Assembly (NCBI GenBank): GCA_021129835.1
Contig: JAJOKM010000128.1
Location: 1 to 6,388, forward strand
From: Thermodesulfovibrionales bacterium
Lineage (GTDB): Bacteria; Nitrospirota; Thermodesulfovibrionia; Thermodesulfovibrionales; Dissulfurispiraceae
Reading direction: 5' to 3'
DNA: 6,388 nt
In this document: piece by piece, positions 1-4,815 of the stretch
Layout of the letters: every line of letters starts with the position of its first letter
How positions within the stretch are numbered: position 1 is the first letter of the stretch
Position numbers and translations under genes: made by a program
Notes under the pieces: generated by a model
The model's database searches: none
Seen by the model: only the letters and a program-made list of their open reading frames with translations
What the model was told of the DNA's origin: nothing

Positions 1-131
1 CATTTTCATGCCCTTTTGTGTGCTGAAAGCACATGTAGGTTTCATATGGGTAAGCATAGCAGGACTGAATTTCTTCAAAATCAAACTGCCATATCTCTAA
101 CGAGAAAGAATCCTTTAGTTGTCTTGAAGCC
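1..131. other. Unassigned region downstream of rpsD; no recognisable rpoA start
   Basis: In the canonical alpha operon rpoA follows rpsD closely, but no RpoA N-terminus can be read here. The only candidate is at the very edge: ATG at 9..7 or 3..1 on the minus strand, with AAAAGGG just upstream (7 bases of spacing to the ATG at 3..1), so an rpoA start at the boundary is possible but cannot be confirmed. Two frames are open across the region. A plus-strand frame from the edge ends at TAA 142-144 (47 codons, overlapping the end of rpsD by 13 bases). A minus-strand frame, offset from rpsD, runs through to the edge. Neither product is recognised. A short hairpin (TGTGCT / AGCACA, loop GAA) lies at 19-33, without the U-run of an intrinsic terminator. 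Confidence 0.3.
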
Positions 132-758
132 CTATCTCGAATAAAATTCAACCACCAGTTGCTCCTGAACGGGGAGCTGTATCTCCTCTCTTGATGGAAC
201 CCTTATAAGCTTCCCTGTCAGGCTTTGCATATCAACTTCTATCCATACTGGAAGTCCCTTATGTTCAGCTGCTGCTAAACTTCCGGGTATTGCCTGAATG
301 TCTTTACTGGACTCTCTGACTCTAACTATATCACCAGGTCTTAATATGTATGAAGGAATATCAACCCGTTTTTCGTTAACGAAAAAATGCCCGTGCCTTA
401 CCAGTTGTCTCGCTCCGCCTCTACTGGCGGAAAAACCCATTCTATAAACAGTATTGTCAAGCCTTCTCTCTAACATTTGGAGTAAGACTTCCCCAGTTAT
501 ACCTTTCATGCGGGATGCCTTCTCAAAATATATCCTGAACTGTTTCTCCAGTATACCGTATATTCTTTTTATTTTCTGTTTCTCTCTTAATTGTATGCCA
601 TAGTCTGAAGGTTTTCCTCTTCTTTGTCCATGCTGCCCGGGGGCATATTTCCTCCTCTCTATTGCGCATTTCTCAGTATAACACCTGATGCCTTTTAAAA
701 AGAGTTTTTCTCCTTCTCTCCTGCAAAGCCTGCATAATGCACCCGTATACCTTGCCAC
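132..758 (-). CDS. rpsD: 30S ribosomal protein S4, zinc-binding form
   Basis: S4 is a primary assembly protein of the small subunit that binds the 5' domain of 16S rRNA and, with S5, helps control decoding fidelity. The product is 208 residues, a normal length. The N-terminus has a four-cysteine zinc site (C9, C12, C26, C31; CX2C...CX4C), which defines the C+ type of S4. The S4 RNA-binding fold covers about residues 98-160 (RRLDN, ARQLVRHGH, then a PGD turn), and the end (PVQEQLVVEFYSR) is typical. The start is GTG at 758-756. It directly follows the rpsK stop TAA (761-759) with no gap, and a perfect AGGAGG at 770-765 inside the last rpsK codons lies 6 bases upstream, so the two genes are probably translationally coupled. 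S4 autoregulates the alpha operon in Proteobacteria; nothing here shows whether it does so in this organism. Confidence 0.98.
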   Translation of the reverse strand: MARYTGALCRLCRREGEKLFLKGIRCYTEKCAIERRKYAPGQHGQRRGKPSDYGIQLREKQKIKRIYGILEKQFRIYFEKASRMKGITGEVLLQMLERRLDNTVYRMGFSASRGGARQLVRHGHFFVNEKRVDIPSYILRPGDIVRVRESSKDIQAIPGSLAAAEHKGLPVWIEVDMQSLTGKLIRVPSREEIQLPVQEQLVVEFYSR

Positions 759-1145
759 TTATACCCTCCTTCTTTTTGGCGGTCTGCAACCATTATGAGG
801 CACTGGTGTAACATCGTTTATTGTAGTTACTTCCAGCCCTGTTGCCCGAAGGGCACGGATTGCTGTCTCTCTGCCTGCCCCAGGACCTTTGACATAAACA
901 TCAACATGTTTTAGCCCCATTTCCATCGCCTTTTTTGCTGCTCTCTCTGATGCCAGTTGTGCCGCAAAAGGAGTGCCTTTTCTTGACCCTTTAAAGCCGA
1001 GACTTCCTGCGCTCGACCATGCTATCACATTGCCGCTTTGATCAGTTATCGTAATTATTGTATTATTAAAAGTGGTTTGTATATGAACTTTTCCACTAAG
1101 TATATTCTTTTTTGCCTTTTTTACGGTCCTTTTTTTCTGAGACAT
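759..1145 (-). CDS. rpsK: 30S ribosomal protein S11
   Basis: S11 sits on the platform of the 30S subunit near the E site, contacts S6/S18 and 16S helices, and takes part in mRNA binding. The 128-residue product is of normal length. It has a basic N-terminal tail (about residues 1-17), the core beginning GKVHIQTTFNNTIITITD, the block SAGSLGFKGSRKGTPFAAQ, the glycine-rich VKGPGAGRE at about residues 85-93, and the invariant end VTPVPHNGCRPPKRRRV. The ATG at 1145-1143 is preceded by AGGAGG with normal spacing. It ends directly against the GTG of rpsD. Upstream it is separated from rpsM by about 108 bases, one of the longer gaps in this operon. Confidence 0.98.
   Translation of the reverse strand: MSQKKRTVKKAKKNILSGKVHIQTTFNNTIITITDQSGNVIAWSSAGSLGFKGSRKGTPFAAQLASERAAKKAMEMGLKHVDVYVKGPGAGRETAIRALRATGLEVTTINDVTPVPHNGCRPPKRRRV
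765..770 (-). promoter_or_regulatory. Shine-Dalgarno site of rpsD inside rpsK
   Basis: The minus strand reads AGGAGG, made from the Arg-rich 3' end of rpsK (RRRV), followed by 6 bases that include the rpsK stop, then GTG. This supports the GTG start of rpsD. Confidence 0.85.
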
Positions 1146-1253
1146 TAGTTCCTCCTAAGTACGATTACATAGATTTTACTATAGCACACGAAAGACTTCT
1201 GACTTCTGAGACTTTTGGCTTTTATCCTAAGTTAATGTCCGAAGTCTAATTTA
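1146..1253 (-). other. rpsM-rpsK intergenic gap with heptamer repeats and a long-loop inverted repeat
   Basis: No gene is visible here. The plus strand carries tandem GACTTCT at 1194-1200 and 1201-1207, then the related GACTTTT (1210-1216) and GGCTTTT (1217-1223). AGACTTC at 1193-1199 is the exact inverse of GAAGTCT at 1241-1247, with a 41-base loop. On the minus strand a TGCTATAGT (1186-1178) resembles an extended -10 box, but I see no convincing -35, so an internal promoter for rpsK-rpsD is only a possibility. The rpsK ribosome binding site AGGAGG occupies the left end. Confidence 0.55.
1194..1223. repeat. Degenerate tandem heptamers, GACTTCT type
   Basis: There are two perfect copies of GACTTCT back to back, two intervening bases, then GACTTTT and GGCTTTT. 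The array is short and lies wholly between rpsM and rpsK. Confidence 0.6.
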
Positions 1254-1267
1254 TTACCTTTTCTTAA

Positions 1268-1618
1268 TCACAGCTTTTTGGGCCCTTTGCGCGTCCTTGC
1301 ATTTGTCTTCGTCCTTTGTCCATTAACAGGCAAGCGGGTTTTGTGCCTGCCACCTTTGTAACATCCTATATCCATCAGCCTTTTTATATTTAAAGATGTT
1401 TCGCGCCTCAGGTCACCTTCTATCTTGTAATCTCTCTCTAAAAGGCTTCTTAACCTGACTATATTGTCAGTGGTGAGATCTTTTACTCGAGTGATAGGGT
1501 TTATTCCGGCCTCTTTCAGTATTTTCCCGGACATAGATCTCCCGATGCCAAATATGCGTGTCAACCCTATCTCGACCCGTTTATTTTTTGGCAACTCAAC
1601 ACCGGCTATTTTTGCCAT
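1268..1618 (-). CDS. rpsM: 30S ribosomal protein S13, C-terminal tail apparently frameshifted
   Basis: S13 lies in the head of the 30S subunit, forms bridges to the 50S subunit, and reaches the P-site tRNA with its basic C-terminal tail. The product as read is 116 residues: N-terminal MAKIAGVELPKNKRVEIGLTR, the helix-turn motif FGIGRS at about 23-28, EGDLRRE at about 67-73, then GCYKGGRHKTRLP and GQRTKTNARTRKGPKK. It should continue with a few more residues, but a TGA follows after Leu116. If the run of five A at 1279-1275 (minus strand) had six, the frame would read GPKKAVIKKR and stop at TAA 1256-1254, giving 121 residues and a canonical S13 ending. I infer a one-base deletion, by sequencing error or real. 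The ATG at 1618-1616 is preceded by GGGGGAGGGAG. The probable intended gene is 1254-1618. Confidence 0.95.
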   Translation of the reverse strand: MAKIAGVELPKNKRVEIGLTRIFGIGRSMSGKILKEAGINPITRVKDLTTDNIVRLRSLLERDYKIEGDLRRETSLNIKRLMDIGCYKGGRHKTRLPVNGQRTKTNARTRKGPKKL

Positions 1619-1632
1619 ATTCTCCCTCCCCC

Positions 1633-1717
1633 TTTAATATTAAATATCAAAATTTAAATATCAAAATTATTTGCTCCAAAACATTTTGCATTTTAATATT
1701 TGATATTTAAATTGCCT
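1633..1717 (-). repeat. AT-rich intergenic inverted-repeat element, copy 1 (rpmJ/rpsM)
   Basis: This 85-base copy fills most of the gap between the rpmJ stop and the rpsM start. A perfect 15-base inverted repeat pairs AATTTAAATATCAAA (1651-1665) with TTTGATATTTAAATT (1699-1713). A second copy of TTAAATATCAAA lies just to the left (1640-1651), so the right arm has two possible partners. Apart from an 8-base insertion in the loop (around 1671-1678), it differs from copy 3 at only 3 positions. The 39 bases at the right end (1679-1717) are identical in all three copies. The ribosome binding site of rpsM lies outside the element. Confidence 0.85.
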
Positions 1718-1724
1718 TCGTTTA

Positions 1725-1838
1725 TTATCCCTGTCTCTGTTTATGCCTTAGGTTTTCACAGAAGACCCTTACAACGCCTTTCCTCCTTACAATCTTACAC
1801 TTAAGGCATATTGGCTTGACAGAAGCTCCTACCTTCAT
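1725..1838 (-). CDS. rpmJ: 50S ribosomal protein L36, zinc-binding form
   Basis: L36 is the smallest 50S protein and a late-assembling zinc-ribbon protein that organises 23S rRNA near the L6 and L16 region. The 37-codon gene begins MKVGASVKPICLKCKIVRRK and ends LRHKQRQG, followed by TAA TAA. C11, C14, C27 and H32 form the CX2C...CX4H zinc site, so this is the C+ type, as is S4 in the same operon. The ATG at 1838-1836 has GGGGGGA a few bases upstream. The gene is flanked on both sides by copies of the same AT-rich repeat element. Length, motif and position between infA and rpsM make the assignment secure. Confidence 0.96.
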   Translation of the reverse strand: MKVGASVKPICLKCKIVRRKGVVRVFCENLRHKQRQG

Positions 1839-1858
1839 ATTAATCCCCCCTGCATATA

Positions 1859-1935
1859 TTTAATATTAAAAATCAAAATTCAAATACCAAAATTATAAAC
1901 ATTTTGCATTTTAATATTTGATATTTAAATTGCCT
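1859..1935 (-). repeat. AT-rich intergenic inverted-repeat element, copy 2 (infA/rpmJ)
   Basis: This 77-base copy matches copy 3 at 73 of 77 positions. The arms are 1877-1891 and 1917-1931. The left arm has two T-to-C changes relative to copy 1; in the minus-strand transcript these become G opposite U, so pairing is kept as G-U wobbles, whereas plus-strand RNA would have C-A mismatches. A second pair of arms (1862-1871 with 1909-1918) is interleaved with the first. The gap also holds 39 bases (1936-1974) next to infA with a small palindrome GGCAT-ATGC-ATGCC at 1951-1964. Confidence 0.85.
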
Positions 1936-1974
1936 CTTTCTGGTGGCGAAGGCATATGCATGCCCCCAATCACT

Positions 1975-2193
1975 CTACTTAAATCTATAAGTTATTCGTC
2001 CCTTTGTAAGGTCATATGGAGACAACTTTACAGTGACTTTATCGCCTGGCAGTATCTTTATAAAGCGCATTCTCATCTTACCAGATACATATGCAAGTAT
2101 TACCTGCCCACTTTCGAGTTTAACCCTGAACATTGCATTTGGCAGAGTCTCGACAATTGTTCCCTGAATTTCAATACTTTCTTCTTTATCCAT
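1975..2193 (-). CDS. infA: Translation initiation factor IF-1
   Basis: IF-1 binds the A site of the 30S subunit during initiation and helps IF-2 and IF-3 select initiator tRNA. The product has 72 residues, the usual length, and forms a single OB fold: EIQGTIVETLPNAMFRVKL, then SGKMRMRFIKILPGDKVTV, then SPYDLTKGRITYRFK, all family hallmarks. The ATG is at 2193-2191. The gap to the map stop is only 13 bases and contains no purine-rich Shine-Dalgarno site (the best match is TTGG), unlike almost every other gene here, so initiation may depend on coupling to map or on an unstructured A/U-rich leader. Position between map and rpmJ is canonical. Confidence 0.98.
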   Translation of the reverse strand: MDKEESIEIQGTIVETLPNAMFRVKLESGQVILAYVSGKMRMRFIKILPGDKVTVKLSPYDLTKGRITYRFK

Positions 2194-2211
2194 ATTTAAA
2201 TACCAATTATA
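2191..2211 (-). repeat. Possible truncated remnant of the AT-rich element at the map/infA junction
   Basis: ATTTAAATACCAATTATA here aligns with ATTTAAATATCCCAATTATA of copy 3 with a two-base gap, and in both places the match runs up to an ATG in the context TAAATATG. It supplies the stop codon of map and the leader of infA. AT-rich sequence matches easily by chance, so this is tentative. Confidence 0.35.
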
Positions 2212-2971
2212 CCAGATCCGTTAGGGTTTGGGTCAAGATTTTTGGCCCATTTTTTGTAATTACAATAGTATGCTCAAAATGAGCTGACAAACTTCCATCC
2301 AGGGTAATTGCAGTCCACCCGTCGTCCAATATTTTAACATCAGGACCGCCAGCATTAACCATTGGTTCTATTGCCAGTGTCATGCCTTCCTTTAATCGCG
2401 GTCCTTGACCAGGTCTTCCAAAGTTTGGGATCTGAGGTTCTTCATGCAATGAACAACCAATACCATGCCCAACAAATGCCCTTACGACCGAAAAGCCATT
2501 CGACTCAACAAAATCTTGAATTGTAGCCGAGATATCAGAAACTCTATTCCCAACGGTAGCCTTTCCAATTCCGATGTAGAGGGCTTTCTCCGCTACTTTA
2601 ACAAGTCTTAAGGCACCTGGACTGATATTTCCGACTGGAATAGTTAAAGCGCCATCTCCATAAAAACCATCCAGCATTACTCCTAAATCTATACTGACAA
2701 TGTCACCACTCTTTATCATTGTCTTCCGCGAGGGTATTCCATGCACTATTTGATCGTTTATAGATATACACACAAGCGATGGATACCCACGATATCCTTT
2801 GAAGGCAGGTATCGCATCTTTTTCCCTTATCTGTTTGGCTGCATAAGTCTCTACTTCCGCAGTTGATATCCCTGCCTTCACAAACACTTTAAGTCTTTCT
2901 AAGACATCTGCCACTATACGACATGCAGTCGAAATCTTCTCTATTTCTGTCTGAGATTTAATGAGTATCAT
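2207..2971 (-). CDS. map: Methionine aminopeptidase, type I
   Basis: This cytosolic dinuclear-metal peptidase removes the initiator methionine from nascent proteins as they leave the ribosome. The 254-residue length fits the short bacterial type Ia form without an N-terminal extension. The five metal ligands are visible: D95 (SIDLG), D106 (GDG), H169 (GHGIG), E202 (IEPM) and E233 (FEHT). Substrate-pocket histidines are H77 (VHGIP) and H176 (LHEEP). Each is two positions lower than in the E. coli enzyme. The start ATG at 2971-2969 matches the family N-terminus (MILIKSQTEIEKI), but no Shine-Dalgarno site lies near it; the nearest, AGGAGG, is 75 bases upstream at the end of secY, with repeat copy 3 between. 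adk, the usual gene between secY and map, is absent. Confidence 0.98.
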   Translation of the reverse strand: MILIKSQTEIEKISTACRIVADVLERLKVFVKAGISTAEVETYAAKQIREKDAIPAFKGYRGYPSLVCISINDQIVHGIPSRKTMIKSGDIVSIDLGVMLDGFYGDGALTIPVGNISPGALRLVKVAEKALYIGIGKATVGNRVSDISATIQDFVESNGFSVVRAFVGHGIGCSLHEEPQIPNFGRPGQGPRLKEGMTLAIEPMVNAGGPDVKILDDGWTAITLDGSLSAHFEHTIVITKNGPKILTQTLTDLV

Positions 2972-2972
2972 A

Positions 2973-3049
2973 TTTAATATTAAAAATCAAAATTTAAATA
3001 TCCCAATTATAAACATTTTGCATTTTAATATTTGATATTTAAATTGCCT
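2973..3049 (-). repeat. AT-rich intergenic inverted-repeat element, copy 3 (secY/map)
   Basis: This 77-base copy fills nearly the whole 81-base gap between the secY stop and the map start. The main stem is 12 base pairs (2991-3002 with 3034-3045); two A-to-C changes at 3003-3004 shorten it relative to copy 1. A second inverted pair (2976-2985 with 3023-3032) is interleaved, so the two stems form either a pseudoknot-like or an either/or arrangement. The element sits between an AGGAGG (3052-3047) and the map ATG. Confidence 0.85.
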
Positions 3050-3052
3050 CCT
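3047..3052 (-). promoter_or_regulatory. Perfect Shine-Dalgarno AGGAGG stranded 75 bases upstream of map
   Basis: The minus strand reads TAA (secY stop), then AGGAGG, then the repeat element, then the map ATG. The site partly overlaps the conserved end of the element. At 75 bases it is too far from map for linear use. Folding of the element would bring the two closer but still leave about 20 bases. It may be the original map ribosome binding site, separated by insertion. Confidence 0.45.
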
Positions 3053-4363
3053 TTAATTTCTTCTGCCCTTCATCTTTCCTTTTTTCAGGAACCCTTCATA
3101 TGACCTTGTTATTAAGTGAGACTCTACCTGTGAAATGGTATCGAGGGCAACAGCAACTACTATCAGGAGGGATGTGCCTCCAAAGAAAAATGGTATCCCG
3201 AGTTTTCCTGCTATAAGAAGCTCTGGTATGATGCATACTAATACCAGATATAAACCACCTACAAAGGTAAGCCTTGTAAGCACTTTATAGATATAGTCAG
3301 ATGTCTTTTGACCTGGCCTAATGCCAGGAACAAAGCCACCATGCTTCTGCAAGTTTTCAGCAACATCTACCGGGTTAAATATTATTGCGGTGTAAAAAAA
3401 GCTGAAAAAGAAGATTAAACTGCCAAACAAAATTGTATACGGAATCGAGCCTGGGGCCAATTGCAATGCTAGATCTGAAACCCATGGTATATCTGTAAAC
3501 CCTAGTATAGTTGCAGGAAACATTAGTATGGCTGAAGCAAATATCGGCGGAATAACACCGGCGGTATTTATTTTTAGTGGCAGATAAGTGGTCTGTCCAC
3601 CAAATACCTTTCTTCCGACGACTCTCCTGGCATACTGAACGGGGATCTTCCTCTGCGCCCTCTCTATAAATACAATGCCGACTAGTATCGCCGTCAGTAC
3701 TATAACCATCATGATGACAAAGAATAGCGCCAACTCACCGGCTGCTACAAGGCCGTATACGGTGACTGCTGAACTCGGAAGCATTGCAATTATCCCTGCA
3801 AAGATTATCAGTGAGATGCCATTTCCAACGCCCCTCTCGGTTATCTGCTCTCCAACCCACATCAAAAAGACAGTGCCTGATGTCAGCGTGATCAAGACAA
3901 GCAACCTGAATGGCCAGCCGGGATACTGGACAAACATTCCATCTGCCATTCCTTCAATTCCTATTGACATCCCAAGTGCTTGGATAGCCGCTATGCCAAC
4001 TGTTGCATATCTCGTATACTTAACAATTTGTCTCCTGCCAGATTCGCCTTCCTTTGAAAGTTTAGCTATGTGAGGACTAACGACTGTAAGGAGCTGAAAT
4101 ATAATAGCGGCGCTGATATAGGGCATTACACCCAATGCAAAGATGGTCATCTTCGAAAGAGCACCACCTGTGAATATGTCAAAAAACCCTACGAGGGGTC
4201 CAACCATTTCTGTAAGGAATGTCCTGAGTGCAATACCATCAATTCCGGGTGTCGGTATGTGGGCTCCAATCCTATAGACAACAAGAAGGCCTAATGTAAA
4301 GAATATCCTCGTCCTGAGTTCAGGAATCTTGAATATGTTCCTTATACTTTCGAGAAATTTCAA
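3053..4363 (-). CDS. secY: Preprotein translocase subunit SecY
   Basis: SecY is the channel of the Sec translocon in the inner membrane, working with SecE, SecG and SecA for export and with ribosomes for membrane insertion. The product has 436 residues and ten hydrophobic segments, at about 19-38, 72-95, 116-136, 153-172, 182-200, 211-233, 267-287, 307-330, 363-385 and 391-410. Recognisable blocks are RIGAHIPTPGID (31-42), the GALSKMTIFALGVMPYI plug and second-helix region, the cytosolic loop ERAQRKIPVQYARR (234-247) that contacts SecA and ribosomes, and AGVIPPIFASA (268-278). The start is TTG at 4363-4361. It gives the conserved N-terminus MKFLESIRNIFKIPELRTRI, overlaps the rplO stop as TTGA, and has GAGG 10 bases upstream. 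It is followed not by adk but by a repeat element and map. Confidence 0.98.
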   Translation of the reverse strand: MKFLESIRNIFKIPELRTRIFFTLGLLVVYRIGAHIPTPGIDGIALRTFLTEMVGPLVGFFDIFTGGALSKMTIFALGVMPYISAAIIFQLLTVVSPHIAKLSKEGESGRRQIVKYTRYATVGIAAIQALGMSIGIEGMADGMFVQYPGWPFRLLVLITLTSGTVFLMWVGEQITERGVGNGISLIIFAGIIAMLPSSAVTVYGLVAAGELALFFVIMMVIVLTAILVGIVFIERAQRKIPVQYARRVVGRKVFGGQTTYLPLKINTAGVIPPIFASAILMFPATILGFTDIPWVSDLALQLAPGSIPYTILFGSLIFFFSFFYTAIIFNPVDVAENLQKHGGFVPGIRPGQKTSDYIYKVLTRLTFVGGLYLVLVCIIPELLIAGKLGIPFFFGGTSLLIVVAVALDTISQVESHLITRSYEGFLKKGKMKGRRN

Positions 4364-4809
4364 TTTTTAAGTACCTCTGTCTTGCCTCCAACGGCACTTA
4401 ACTTCGACAAGGCAGAAGAGCTGAACGCATGAGCTTTTATCGTTAATGGTTTATCTATATTTCCATCACCAAGTATTTTTATGCCATCTTTTATGCTTTT
4501 TATGATTTTATTCTCTAAAAGAATTTCAGGAGTTATAACATCAATATCCGCCACCTTAGACAGGTCTTTTAGGTTTAAGACTGCATACTCCTTTTTAAAT
4601 GGTCTGTTCTTAAAGCCTCGCTTTGGCAGTCTTCTCTGCAGTGGTGTCTGGCCTCCTTCAAATGCTGGGCCCTTTGTACCACCAGAGCGTGCCTTTTGCC
4701 CTTTATGTCCTTTAGTAGAAGTCTTGCCATGCCTTGAGCCAGGACCACGACCGATTCTTTTGGGTCGTTTTCTACTGCCTTTTGCCGGGGACAGATCATG
4801 TATCTTCAT
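4360..4809 (-). CDS. rplO: 50S ribosomal protein L15
   Basis: L15 binds 23S rRNA deep in the large subunit and takes part in late assembly steps. The 149-residue product has the normal length, a long glycine- and lysine-rich N-terminal extension (SRKRPKRIGRGPGSRHGKTS, then KGHKGQKARSGG), the signature FEGGQTPLQRRLPKRGFKN at about residues 50-68, and a compact C-terminal domain ending AVGGKTEVLKN. The ATG at 4809-4807 is preceded by AAAGGGAG. It starts only 6 bases after the rpsE stop, leaving no room for rpmD (L30). Its TGA overlaps the TTG of secY, implying coupled translation. Confidence 0.98.
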   Translation of the reverse strand: MKIHDLSPAKGSRKRPKRIGRGPGSRHGKTSTKGHKGQKARSGGTKGPAFEGGQTPLQRRLPKRGFKNRPFKKEYAVLNLKDLSKVADIDVITPEILLENKIIKSIKDGIKILGDGNIDKPLTIKAHAFSSSALSKLSAVGGKTEVLKN

Positions 4810-4815
4810 TACTCT

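Noticed and set aside
19..33. Hairpin TGTGCT-GAA-AGCACA as a terminator after rpsD
   Set aside because: The stem is only six pairs and no U-run follows on either strand; the operon would be expected to continue into rpoA.
1275..1279. Programmed ribosomal frameshift site in rpsM
   Set aside because: A run of five A is short, no stimulatory structure or internal Shine-Dalgarno is evident, and S13 is not known to be made this way; a sequence error or plain deletion is simpler.
1871..1930. Short minus-strand reading frame beginning ATGCAAAATG inside each repeat element
   Set aside because: It has only 10-15 codons, the sequence diverges between copies, and there is no suitably spaced ribosome binding site.
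1918..2199. Plus-strand open frame of 93 codons
   Set aside because: It lies opposite infA, whose product is unmistakable, and its predicted protein resembles no family; part of it is translated repeat element.
1633..3049. CRISPR-like spacing of three repeats
   Set aside because: Copies are 226 and 1114 bases apart with ribosomal genes between them, there are no uniform spacers and the repeats are too long.
3675..4294. Plus-strand open frames opposite secY (3675-4073 and 4070-4294)
   Set aside because: They are antisense shadows of a clearly conserved ten-helix SecY.
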